DNA of 64,000 nt from Lentzea cavernae (GTDB lineage: Bacteria; Actinomycetota; Actinomycetes; Mycobacteriales; Pseudonocardiaceae), in contig NZ_BNAR01000004.1 in NCBI RefSeq assembly GCF_014653695.1, positions 514,645 through 578,644 of the forward strand, given 5' to 3'. Below are positions 53,701-60,748 of this stretch, piece by piece. Position 1 is the stretch's first letter. Every line of letters begins with the position of its first letter. The translations under genes and the position numbers were made by a program. Under the pieces are notes generated by a model. It searched no databases. It was not told where the DNA came from and saw only the letters and a list, made by a program, of their open reading frames with translations.

Positions 53701-54193
53701 GGCGGTCACGGCACGCGAGCACGGTGAACGGCGCGCCGCGGGTGCCGCCGCCGACCTCGATGTCGGTCACCGTGAGGCCCGCGGGGATCTTCCTGCCGCT
53801 CAGCGACGCGCCGAGGGCCGCCCAGTCCGAAGTGGACTCGGTGTTGGACAGCGCGTCGCTGACGTAGACGAGCGAGTCGCCGCCGGCCGTCGCGCCCGCG
53901 GCGACGACGAGCCAGGTGGTGCCGTCGGCGTCCTGGGACACGGCGAACGACTGCACGACCGGGGTGGCACCGAGCTCGCCTCCGGTGGCGACGGACGCGG
54001 TGAGGTCGAGCTGCTCCCACCCGGAGGTGCTGGTGGACGACGGCAGGGTGAGGGTGAGCTTTCCGTTGGTGTCCAACGAGAACAGCAGTGGCGAGTCCGT
54101 GGCGGAACGCACGGCGCGCACCCTGCGCTGGGCGGCGAGCGGGGTGCCCGGTACGTGGTTGGGCATGAGCTGGGAATGGGCGTTGACCGGCAT
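50768..54193 (-). CDS. Large protein of unknown function, propeller-like N-half and helical C-half
   Basis: A 1141-residue protein I cannot assign. ATG 54193 is chosen; the next in-frame ATG is 9 codons later. No signal peptide is seen. Residues 20-410 hold repeated strand motifs that look like beta-propeller blades (TTWLVVAAGATAGGDSLVYVS, GTTDLYVGGDGVCRYSA, GQIGLWAIDSSDELVYVEG). A bacterial Ig-like stretch follows at about 420-510 (TRVVVTDASGNPLAQREVTI). From about 540 to the end it is mostly helical with long hydrophobic stretches (DLLWSCVLTAVHEAVAAIDW, VLTVIDVGIVLIETVRTIL, LTLLDLVCLLAAIPATLVG). These could embed in or perforate a membrane. It lies 22 bases downstream of another unknown gene and is surely co-expressed with it. 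Confidence 0.8.
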   Translation of the reverse strand: MPVNAHSQLMPNHVPGTPLAAQRRVRAVRSATDSPLLFSLDTNGKLTLTLPSSTSTSGWEQLDLTASVATGGELGATPVVQSFAVSQDADGTTWLVVAAGATAGGDSLVYVSDALSNTESTSDWAALGASLSGRKIPAGLTVTDIEVGGGTRGAPFTVLACRDRQGQVEYHQINPAAGADWSSMPLPLPQNATTCLSVSIGHHAKLGSGVYSLFQLGVKRSLVFSSVPKIVRGRTVVEAVDLDLPDGFTASTITALATQDGTTDLYVGGDGVCRYSAASQRTSHLAPEKLIGGDRLTAVRDLVVATDQQAGQIGLWAIDSSDELVYVEGTADGKGYAWQHPLLLETEVTALAAYRTRTDPGQRRSAAAMAVGGSDGGFRLVVKDPQAGLWQHQTVALHTTSEFVTLQTYTTRVVVTDASGNPLAQREVTITPDHDRAALLNGRYYALRAGTPKIGTTDANGVLTIVAETADLTAPVYTFEVEGQEPVTVDPAEDTKAALRDLSGASIGSAVRSDGKPLFETPPDAGTCDKAATAVGALMTAHDQLASGEQPQFASGVAAQGVGDWLEVGAGDLLAALRGDPSGLKDFVLHPPSELVQAWQLVVQVGDLLWSCVLTAVHEAVAAIDWVLRNTLGITLEDLVAWLGFLFSWDDVLANHRVLAKTVSLSFDRMVLDLAESKKSVDEMFGAVREKFVDGALVVDTSSDIFAARVGRQGSQPSEEHSAALNKPQTGWGQHQFSTNLGSAEPGAFVPTDLGSVLTMAGEEELAILRQVGDQLSALFGDGLADRTMGEIFTAIAEIIGLAVVDTLENTVLTVIDVGIVLIETVRTILTTRWDIPVLTPLYENVICGGDGSELTLLDLVCLLAAIPATLVGKVVLGHNLFTDRQIAAVERAEDWDGLIRAMSTQDGGARAARVSDPRMTAAGVFQLTNGFLRVANNVLGAMIDFRDFGGVTRKAKVGVEWTAYALGMAGTYVLIPYGNTTVRQRYDVLMATMGFFPPLLNTAAEYLRATAVPVVGPPPAGPPAFGLPDLLRYFESVYGMVLAGLSIVTFSLQVGEEPDDKGDKAKHVVLTGLKAVQNACAAGAALASPLLAQPLAANPEVKGAGILVRLLFQQIRADVQIGRSIAQLVDGVVDFEGAIP

Positions 54194-54215
54194 GGGTGAT
54201 GGCTCCTGTGACGGG

Positions 54216-55799
54216 TCAGAGCTTGTGGGAGACGCCGAACAACAGGTCACCGGCGTTGTTGAACACGGGGTCGACCAGGAAGAGCTGGGAGCCGCCGGGG
54301 TAGACGAACGGCGCCAGGTTCACCCGCCTCTGGACGTCGTCCTCGACCTGGTCGCCGAGCTGGCGGTCGACCAGTGACGTGACGATCGTGTCGACCGTCT
54401 TCTCCAGGGTCTCCTGGACTCCGGCCCAGATCGACTGGCTGCCGCCCGAGTCGGCGATCAGCCAGCCGTAGGGCATGTCGTAGAGCTCGAGCGGATCGGG
54501 CTGGGGCGTGTCGACCACGACGGTCACCTGGAGCGCGCCGTCGTCGGCACCGTCCAGCGTCATGGTCAGCGTCTGGGGGACGTGGTACCTGACCCAGAAG
54601 TTGACCTTCGCCGCGTGGTCCTCGATGCCGTACCAGTGCGTGTAGTCGACGGTGAAGTCGAGGTTCCGCCGGATCACGACGGTGGGCGCACCGGGGGTGA
54701 ACTCGATCGCCGCGTCCCACGAGGAGGTCAGCACGACGTGGTCGTTGCTCACGGAGTTGGTCTTGTGCGAGTACCCGCTCAGCTGCCCCGACGACCAGGT
54801 GCCTCCGGTGGCGGTCGGCGTGAACGTCCCGCTTCCCGCCGACGACATCAGGTCCAGGTTCTCGTCGTTGTCCTGGGGGACGAAGTGCGCGCACAGCACC
54901 CCGGCGAGCGAGGGCAGCAGGTAGCCGTCGACGAAAGCCTCCTTCGCCATGGCGATCGTGCCGTAGCGGGTGTTGCCGATGCCGTCGTCGGGCGTGACGA
55001 AGTTGCCCCACCACGGCTTGAGGTTGTCCGGCAGGGGCGCGTTCCCGGTCATCATCAGGTACTGGACGCTGTCGAGGTCGGCGTCGCCGGGCGCGGGCTT
55101 CGCACCCCGGTAGCGGTTCGTGGTGAAGTCGAGGCTGCTGGGCGGGAAGGTCGCGACGGGGTCGGTCCACTCCGGCATCACGACGGTGTAGCCGAGCACG
55201 TGCCCGTCCGCGGCCCGCACGCGTTCCAGGTAGGTGGCCAGGTAGGTGGGGAACACTCCGATGGCCGCGGCGGTCATCTTCTTCGGGAACGTGGTGCTCG
55301 CCTTGTCGTACTGGACGAGGTCGGCGTTCTCGAAGTCGAGGAACAGCTGCTCGATGGTGAACGCGTCCCGGGGCAGCGGGGCGATCCGCTCGCGCAGGTC
55401 GCCGGACAGCCGGTCGTAGCGCTCGGCCGGGACTCCGGCCTTCGCGAGGTCGACCAGGAACCCGATCTTCAGCCCGGCGACGTCGCACTTGCTCGGCTTG
55501 GGCGGCGCGACCGTGATGTCGTAGAAGTCCATGGTGCCCTCGAGGAACTCCACGGTGAAGACGACCTTGCCGACGGAGCCGGGCACGGTGACGACGACGC
55601 CCAGCTCGGCGATCGTCCCCGTCAGCCACGCGTCGCCCGCGTCGTCGATCGGCAGCCGGACGTCCTTCAGGGACTTGCCGTCCGGTGTCACGCCGCCCTC
55701 CAGCAAGTCGGACAGGCGCTCGTTCAGGTACCACTGCGGCAACGCCAGCAGGGTGGACACCCCTTGCAGGGTGGTGGCTCTCTTGTCGTAGTCGGACAT
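54216..55799 (-). CDS. Protein of unknown function, possibly P47/TULIP-like
   Basis: A 527-residue soluble protein without a signal peptide. ATG 55799 follows GGAGCGGAGACC. Its pattern is alternating strands with few helices. Segments such as LPQWYLNERLSDLLEG, VQYLMMTGNAPLPDNLKPWWG and YGTIAMAKEAFVDGYLLPSLAGVL remind me of the P47/OrfX TULIP proteins found beside clostridial toxin genes. I recall no exact motif, so this is a weak hypothesis to test by structure prediction. The C-terminal part has strand-rich stretches (DFTVDYTHWYGIEDHAAKVNFW). It is the first gene of a two-gene unit with the 1141-residue protein, 22 bases apart. Confidence 0.75.
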   Translation of the reverse strand: MSDYDKRATTLQGVSTLLALPQWYLNERLSDLLEGGVTPDGKSLKDVRLPIDDAGDAWLTGTIAELGVVVTVPGSVGKVVFTVEFLEGTMDFYDITVAPPKPSKCDVAGLKIGFLVDLAKAGVPAERYDRLSGDLRERIAPLPRDAFTIEQLFLDFENADLVQYDKASTTFPKKMTAAAIGVFPTYLATYLERVRAADGHVLGYTVVMPEWTDPVATFPPSSLDFTTNRYRGAKPAPGDADLDSVQYLMMTGNAPLPDNLKPWWGNFVTPDDGIGNTRYGTIAMAKEAFVDGYLLPSLAGVLCAHFVPQDNDENLDLMSSAGSGTFTPTATGGTWSSGQLSGYSHKTNSVSNDHVVLTSSWDAAIEFTPGAPTVVIRRNLDFTVDYTHWYGIEDHAAKVNFWVRYHVPQTLTMTLDGADDGALQVTVVVDTPQPDPLELYDMPYGWLIADSGGSQSIWAGVQETLEKTVDTIVTSLVDRQLGDQVEDDVQRRVNLAPFVYPGGSQLFLVDPVFNNAGDLLFGVSHKL

Positions 55800-55971
55800 G
55801 GTCTCCGCTCCGGTCGGGCGCACGCCGGTGACCGGACGCGGGAGGGGTTCTCCCACGTCCGGCACTGGTGTGCGGGGTCGACCAGAACGCTAGGGCGCGG
55901 CGGGGACCGCGTCGTCGGGGGAAACCCGCACGACGCCCCTGATGCTCCGCGGGAGCAACGCGCTCACCCGG

Positions 55972-57993
55972 TCACGGACCGCTGTACCCGATCCAGTCGA
56001 GGTTGATCGCCCCGGTGTCCCCGGCGCCGTAGGACAACGTCACCACCGGGTCGCGGCCGCTCACCGGCACGCCGTCGAACGTCACGGTGCCCCAGGCGTC
56101 CCAGCTGTCGGAGACCTTCGGGAAGCTCACCTGGCGCACGGCACGCCCGTCCACCGACAGGGTCATCGTGCGAGCGTCGCCGTGGGCGTTCGCGTACCGC
56201 ACGGTGATCGCGCCTGTGCCCGACGCCGACGACGAGCGGTGCAGCGTGAACGACGACGTGGCGCCCTGGGCCCAGAGCCCGTCGAGGAACGCCCTGCCGG
56301 AGTAGCCGGTGTGGTTGACGTTCGTCTTGACACCACCGGAGTTGCGCGCGTCCTCGGCCTCCAGGCGAGCGGGGGCGGGGCAGCCCGACACGGTGCCCGC
56401 GGTGTCGGCGCAGCGGTCCTGCGCGTCGGCCGTTCCGTCGCCGTCGCGGTCGCCCGCGGTCGCTCCCGTCAGCGTGATCTCGACCGTGTGCGCGCCCTGG
56501 AGCGTGGCGGGGATCTCGGCGCGCGACGGCCGGCCGTCCACCGTGACCGAGCGGATCGTCGTGCCCGCCCCGCGCAGCCTGATCGTCAGGTCGGCGTCGC
56601 GGTAGCGCAGGTTCCGCAGGGTCACGTCACCCCAGCCCGCGGGCAGGGTGGGCGCGAACGACAGCCCCGCGGTGGTGTGCCTGAGCCCGAACAGTCCTGT
56701 GTGGACCATGTCCAGGAGCGCGGTGGCCGACCAGGTCTGGTCCGGTTCGGACCCCCAGTGGAACTTCACCGTGTCGCCGAGCCGTTGGTAGCCGCCGTCG
56801 ACGACGCCGGTGGTGCCGTTGTAGATCTCCCAGAACCCGCTGTTGTTGTTCGCGAGCTTCGCCAGTCGCGCCGTCTCCGCCGCGAACTTCGCCTGGTCGC
56901 CCTGCCGTGCCGCCGCCTTGGCCCACAGGCCCTGCACGAGCGGCCAGACGATGGCGTTGTGCCGGCCGGGCTGCGCCTCGGAGTAGCGGTCCCAGTGCGG
57001 GTAGGTGTCGGGCATGCCCCACGTCATCGAGCGGGCGTTCGCGAGGATCGACCGCGCCTGGGCCGGGCTCGCGATGTCGAAGAGGAGCGCGAACGCGAGC
57101 CCGGTGCCCTCCTGGTAGGCGCCGCGCGTGCCGTTGGCGAGCAGCTGGTAGTCGTACAGGCCGGTCGCCGGGTTCCAGAAGTGCCGGTTGATCGCCGCCT
57201 TGAGCGCGGCGGCCTTCGCGCGCTGGGCGGCGGCCTCCTGCGCCTGTCCCAGCCGCTCGGCCATGTTCGCCGCGTTGACGTAGGCGGCGTAGTAGACCTC
57301 GTTGGTGCTCAGGTACATCCCGCTCGCGATGCCCGGCCACGGCATGCTGCCGGTGCTGACCGACTCGGTCGCGTCGGCCGGGGGCGCGGGGTAGCCCGCG
57401 ATGCCGTCGTTGAAGAACGACGCGCCGGTGAACAGCCCGTAGGTGCTGTTGAAGCCGGCCGAGGTCGCGTTCTCCCTGATGGTCAGGGTGTTCCTGGCGG
57501 TGCGGTAGGCGTCGCCGAGGAACTCCTGGTCACCGGTGACGAGGTAGTGGTGCCAGGAGGCGGTGACCCACACGACCTGGTCCCACTGCTGGTCGTCCTG
57601 CTGCACGCGCAGGGCGCCGGAGGCGTCCTTGTCGACGACGGCCCACAGCGTGTTCTCCGCCAGGGCCGGGGACAGCAGGCTGGTCGCGTTCCAGCTGTTG
57701 ATCGACGCGTCGCGCGTCCACGGCTGCTGGTAGCCGCCGCCCGCGCGGACGAAGCCGACGGAGGGGTCCTGCAGGCCGCTCCTGTTGTGGCGCGGGTCGT
57801 AGGCCAGGGTGTTGATCCTCAGCAGGTTGTCCAGCGCGGCCGTGTAGGCCGTGCCGTACAGGGCCTGGCTCTGGGGGTTCGCGAACTCGAGCGTGGGCGT
57901 TGTGGCCGCGTTCGCCGGTGAGGCGGCGGTGACCACGCCGCACACCGTCGTCAAGGCAAGGAGGACATGTCCGATCCGCCGCCGGGGACTCAT
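55972..57993 (-). CDS. Secreted six-hairpin glycosidase with Ca-binding repeat and CBM6/35-type module
   Basis: A 673-residue exported enzyme. ATG 57993 follows AAAGG and opens a signal peptide (SPRRRIGHVLLALTTVCGVV, cut near ANA-AT). The (alpha/alpha)6 catalytic domain covers about 40-470 (GGYQQPWTRDASINSWNATSL, WDQVVWVTASWHHYLVTGD, QPGRHNAIVWPLVQGLWA). DRDGDGTADAQDRC near 525 is a thrombospondin type-3 calcium-binding repeat. The last 130 residues are a CBM6/35-like module (RLEAEDARNSGG to INLDWIGYSG). The substrate is unknown. A CebR-like operator lies 55 bases before the start, so it is probably LacI-controlled. Confidence 0.82.
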   Translation of the reverse strand: MSPRRRIGHVLLALTTVCGVVTAASPANAATTPTLEFANPQSQALYGTAYTAALDNLLRINTLAYDPRHNRSGLQDPSVGFVRAGGGYQQPWTRDASINSWNATSLLSPALAENTLWAVVDKDASGALRVQQDDQQWDQVVWVTASWHHYLVTGDQEFLGDAYRTARNTLTIRENATSAGFNSTYGLFTGASFFNDGIAGYPAPPADATESVSTGSMPWPGIASGMYLSTNEVYYAAYVNAANMAERLGQAQEAAAQRAKAAALKAAINRHFWNPATGLYDYQLLANGTRGAYQEGTGLAFALLFDIASPAQARSILANARSMTWGMPDTYPHWDRYSEAQPGRHNAIVWPLVQGLWAKAAARQGDQAKFAAETARLAKLANNNSGFWEIYNGTTGVVDGGYQRLGDTVKFHWGSEPDQTWSATALLDMVHTGLFGLRHTTAGLSFAPTLPAGWGDVTLRNLRYRDADLTIRLRGAGTTIRSVTVDGRPSRAEIPATLQGAHTVEITLTGATAGDRDGDGTADAQDRCADTAGTVSGCPAPARLEAEDARNSGGVKTNVNHTGYSGRAFLDGLWAQGATSSFTLHRSSSASGTGAITVRYANAHGDARTMTLSVDGRAVRQVSFPKVSDSWDAWGTVTFDGVPVSGRDPVVTLSYGAGDTGAINLDWIGYSGP

Positions 57994-58047
57994 CCGGTGC
58001 ACCTTTCCCGGCACCGGGTTCCGACCGGAGCCGAACCGGCAGTGCAC

Positions 58048-58065
58048 CATGAAAGCGCTCCCATG
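58048..58065. promoter_or_regulatory. CebR-like LacI operator
   Basis: CATGAAAGCGCTCCCATG is an 18-bp dyad, 14 of 18 positions symmetric, centred on GCGC. It resembles the TGGGAGCGCTCCCA box of actinobacterial CebR-type repressors. It lies 55 bases upstream of the secreted glycosidase start. No lacI gene is adjacent, so the repressor must act from elsewhere. Confidence 0.55.
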
Positions 58066-58208
58066 AAGCCGGACCGGCGGTGATCCTGTCCGCTTCTGTC
58101 AGAGCTCGCGATCAGTTCGTCGTAGCGGCATGATCCTTCCAGCCCAGCACCGATGAGTTCACGCGGCCGCCGCGGTCTGAGCATCGACCAGGAACGGAAA
58201 GGACGCCC

Positions 58209-58855
58209 ATGACCCAGCTCGTGAAGGTCCAGAACTTCGTCGTCTCGCAGGACGGCTTCGGCGCCGGCGAGGACCAGACCCTCGACAGGCCGTTCGGCCA
58301 CGCCGACCCCGGCGCCCTGCCACCGCGTGGGCGGGAGCCACGGCCAGCTGGCCGAACCGCACCGACCCCGGCGGCACCCGCGGCCTCGACGACTACCTGA
58401 CCCGCGACTTCGCGCAGAACATCGGCGCGGAGATCATGGGCGCGCACAAGTTCAGCCCGCACCGAGGCCCGTGGCAGGACCACGACTGGCAGGGCTGGTG
58501 GGGCGACGAGCCGCCGTTCCACACCCCGGTCTTCGTCCTGACCCACCACGAACGGCCGTCGTTCACCCTCTCCGACACGACCTTCCACTTCGTGAACGGC
58601 GACCCGGCCGACGTGCTGCGGCAGGCGAAGGAGGCCGCGCAGGGCAAGGACGTCCGGATCGGCGGCGGCGCCACCACGATCCGCTCGTTCCTCGACGCCG
58701 ACCTCATCGACACGCTGCACGTCGCGGTGTCCCCGGTCGAGCTCGGCCACGGCGTGCCGCTGTGGAAGTCGCCCGACGAGCTGCTCGACCGGTTCCACGT
58801 CGACGTCGTGCCCAGCTCCAGCGGCGTGACCCACCACCTGTTCTGGAGGAAGTGA
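58209..58855 (+). pseudogene. Frameshifted dihydrofolate-reductase-like (RibD C-domain) gene
   Basis: The first frame, from ATG 58209, encodes VKVQNFVVSQDGFGAGEDQT and DRPFGHADPGAL. It then turns into Pro/Arg-rich nonsense and stops at 58400. From about 58330 another frame continues the family sequence (WAGATASWPNRTDPGGT, IGAEIMGAHKFSPHRGPW, TPVFVLTHHERPSF, GGGATTIRSFLDADLIDTLH) to the stop at 58855. Two extra bases near 58318-58332 would explain the switch (CTGCCACCGCGTGG where CTGCACCGCTGG is expected). The intact product would be about 215 residues. Either a true pseudogene or an assembly error; read support would tell. Confidence 0.8.
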
Positions 58856-58863
58856 CGCCGAGG

Positions 58864-59364
58864 TCAGAACAGGCGGCCGACCTCGCCGGGAGGGGGTTCC
58901 TCGAGCTCGAGGAGGTAGCGCTTGCGGGTCAGACCGCCCGCGTACCCGGTGAGGCCGCCGCGCGACCCGACCACGCGGTGGCAGGGCACGATGATGCTGA
59001 TGGGGTTCCACCCGTTGGCGTTGCCCACCGCCTGAGCCGCCCTGGGGTCGCCGAGCTCCGCGGCCAGTTGCCCGTACGTCCGCGTCTCGCCGTACGGGAT
59101 CGCCGTCAGGAGCGCCCACACGCTGCGTTCGAACGCCGACCCCCGGGGCGCCAGGGGGAGGTCGAAGCTCCGCCGCTCGCCGGAGAAGTACTCGTCGAGC
59201 TGCCGGCGGACCTCGTCGAAGCCGGTGCTCGTGCGCGGGCCGAGGTCGCTCAGCCGCGGGGTGCGCAGGTGACCGTCGAAGTAGAGGCCGGACAGGGCCT
59301 CACCGTCTCCGACCAGTGTCAACGGCCCGACCGGTGAGTCGGCGACGGTGTGCTGAACGCTCAT
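58864..59364 (-). CDS. ogt: Methylated-DNA--protein-cysteine methyltransferase
   Basis: A 166-residue suicide repair protein that moves alkyl groups from O6-guanine to its own Cys128 in IIVPCHRVVGSRG. FERSVWALLTAIPYGETRTYGQLAAELGDPRAAQAVG is the DNA-binding helix-turn-helix stretch with the Arg finger region. ISIIVPCHRV and GLTGYAGGLTRKRYLLELE complete the active site. No Ada-type regulatory domain is attached. It converges on the frameshifted DHFR-like gene, eight bases away. With AlkC and photolyase it is the third DNA damage reversal or excision gene in the window. Confidence 0.93.
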   Translation of the reverse strand: MSVQHTVADSPVGPLTLVGDGEALSGLYFDGHLRTPRLSDLGPRTSTGFDEVRRQLDEYFSGERRSFDLPLAPRGSAFERSVWALLTAIPYGETRTYGQLAAELGDPRAAQAVGNANGWNPISIIVPCHRVVGSRGGLTGYAGGLTRKRYLLELEEPPPGEVGRLF

Positions 59365-59415
59365 CCTGGGGTCTCCGGGGGAAGGGCCTGTGCCCCCGGA
59401 CGATATCGGACACCG

Positions 59416-59450
59416 CGAAGCGCCCGGCTGGGCTCCAGCCGGGCGCTTCG
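59416..59450 (-). terminator. Strong intrinsic hairpin
   Basis: Arms CGAAGCGCCCGGCTGG (59416-59431) and CCAGCCGGGCGCTTCG (59435-59450) are perfect complements with a three-base tip. It lies between the small secreted gene (stop 59476) and ogt, so it terminates the former. Confidence 0.85.
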
Positions 59451-59475
59451 GTCGAGCTTCACGTGCTGCCGCGAA

Positions 59476-59778
59476 TCAGCGGTCCGAGTCACCCTCGTGG
59501 GAGTGCACGGCCTCGATGTCGGGGTTCACGCACGGGCCACCGTCGTTGTTCGAGAACAGCGGCACCGCGATGACGTTCACGTCGACGTGGCAGACGTTGA
59601 TGTCGCTGAGGAGCTCGGAGTCCTCCATGTTGACCAGACCGACCTGGTGGTCGTGGTCGTACTTCGAGGCGAGGTCCATCATGTCGTCCATCGCGTCGCC
59701 CTGCGTCGCGAACGCGGGCGTGCCCATCATCAGAAAACCGGCGCCCACGGCGGCCGCGGCAAAAGCCTTCTTCAGCAT
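59476..59778 (-). CDS. Small secreted protein with paired cysteines, paralogue A
   Basis: A 100-residue exported protein. The signal peptide LKKAFAAAAVGAGFLMMG ends near AFA-TQ, giving a mature chain of about 76 residues. The mature part is acidic, with HDHQVGLVN, EDSELLSDINVC and DVNVIAVPLFSNNDGGPC. Two cysteines may form a disulfide. A GGAGAAG site precedes ATG 59778. It resembles the small exported proteins of actinobacteria that carry NVNV-type repeats and are placed near rodlins or chaplins, but it lacks their defining motifs, so a surface role is only a guess. A close paralogue lies 136 bases upstream. Confidence 0.8.
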   Translation of the reverse strand: MLKKAFAAAAVGAGFLMMGTPAFATQGDAMDDMMDLASKYDHDHQVGLVNMEDSELLSDINVCHVDVNVIAVPLFSNNDGGPCVNPDIEAVHSHEGDSDR

Positions 59779-59829
59779 GACGTCTTCTCCTCACGAACCA
59801 GTCGTCGTTTGACCTGCACCTGCGACAAG

Positions 59830-59873
59830 AGGAGGAACGGGGCCGGCACCCCTGCCAAAACCCCGTTCCTCCT
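59830..59873 (-). terminator. Hairpin between the two small secreted genes
   Basis: Arms AGGAGGAACGGGG (59830-59842) and CCCCGTTCCTCCT (59861-59873) pair perfectly around an 18-base loop, 42 bases after the stop of the upstream gene (59915). A smaller hairpin ACGGCGC/GCGCCGT at 59881-59908 lies between. Confidence 0.7.
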
Positions 59874-59914
59874 CAGGAGGACGGCGCGCCGCTGCGGGCG
59901 GGCGCCGTCTCACA

Positions 59915-60151
59915 TCACTTGTCGTCGGGGTTGGCGCAGAGGCCGCTGTCGTTGTCCGACAGCACCGGCACAGCGATGACGTTGACGTCGATGAAGCAGG
60001 CGTTGAGGTCGCTGGCGACCTCGGAGTCGTTCAGGTCGGCGACGCCGACCTGGTCCGTGATGTCCAGCTCAGGGGCATCGGCCATAGCGGTGGAACCAAT
60101 ACCGAGGAAAGCGCCCGCGATAACGACGGCCGCCCCTGCCTTCTTCAGCAC
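59915..60151 (-). CDS. Small secreted protein with paired cysteines, paralogue B
   Basis: A 78-residue exported protein starting at GTG 60151, seven bases after a perfect AAGGAG. The signal peptide is LKKAGAAVVIAGAFLGIG, cut near AMA-DA. The mature part matches its neighbour in QVGVADLNDSE, SDLNAC and DVNVIAVPVLSDNDSGLC, and ends NPDDK. The shared block of about 45 residues with two cysteines shows recent tandem duplication, while the linker between the signal peptide and the block differs. Each copy has its own hairpin behind it, so they are separate transcripts. Confidence 0.8.
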   Translation of the reverse strand: MLKKAGAAVVIAGAFLGIGSTAMADAPELDITDQVGVADLNDSEVASDLNACFIDVNVIAVPVLSDNDSGLCANPDDK

Positions 60152-60748
60152 AGAAATCTCCTTGTTCGATTCTTTCGAGAACGGACCCCGGCAACGGTCC
60201 GAACCGGCCGCAAGTCCGACAGGACCGTATCCAAGCGGTTCGACCAAGCCAAATCAGGAACCGTTCGCGAACGCGGTCCAATGCCCCCAAACCACACCTT
60301 CGGGTGATGCTGGGTTGAGGAGGTTTAGGAATAATTCGGGCGGTGAGCAGGCGGTATCTCGGTATTCCCCGTGAGACCCCTTGCTTTGGGGTGAACAATC
60401 CCGTGCGCATCGGCCGGAGCCCTGGACCGCGCTGGCACTTCACCGTGACCAGGCCGCGGGACACGGGCCCTCCGCACGCCTGCAGAGCCTTGCCGTCCTG
60501 CTCACACGGGCGTCTACCAGCACTTCTGCCTCCACCATCCCGACCTCGCTGACCGGCCGGGAACCCCGATTCGCGACTTCGGGCGGATCACCGCCGGCAC
60601 TTCGGTCAGGAGGGTGGTCCTGGCGGCGGGACCTCGGCGTTTGTCGGCGGCGGGGAAAACCAATACGGTCGCCGACGGAGAACCGGAACTGATCGAGTTG
60701 AGCCGGCAGCTCGGAATCGCAGTAGAGACCTAGGATGCGGCCGGGTAA
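60152..60748. other. Long intergenic region between divergent genes
   Basis: This 597-bp stretch is less GC-rich than its surroundings in places (for example 60320-60400). The promoter of the small secreted gene must lie at its left end. Small stem-loops are seen (CACC-TTCG-GGTG near 60306-60317; ACCCC/GGGGT at 60376-60392). A plus-strand frame ending at TAG 60733 reads GVYQHFCLHHPDLADRPG and then ITAGTSVRRVVLAAG, but it has no convincing start codon and no family I recognise. It could be a decayed gene end. I do not call a gene here. Confidence 0.5.

Noticed and set aside
58864-59364. Ada-type fusion or regulatory domain on the methyltransferase
   Set aside because: At 166 residues with only the Ogt domain and no zinc-cysteine N-domain, it is a plain Ogt.
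60509-60733. Small plus-strand frame reading GVYQHFCLHHPDLADRPG and on
   Set aside because: Codon usage looks partly coding, but there is no credible start codon or ribosome site and no recognised family. Noted as a possible gene remnant only.
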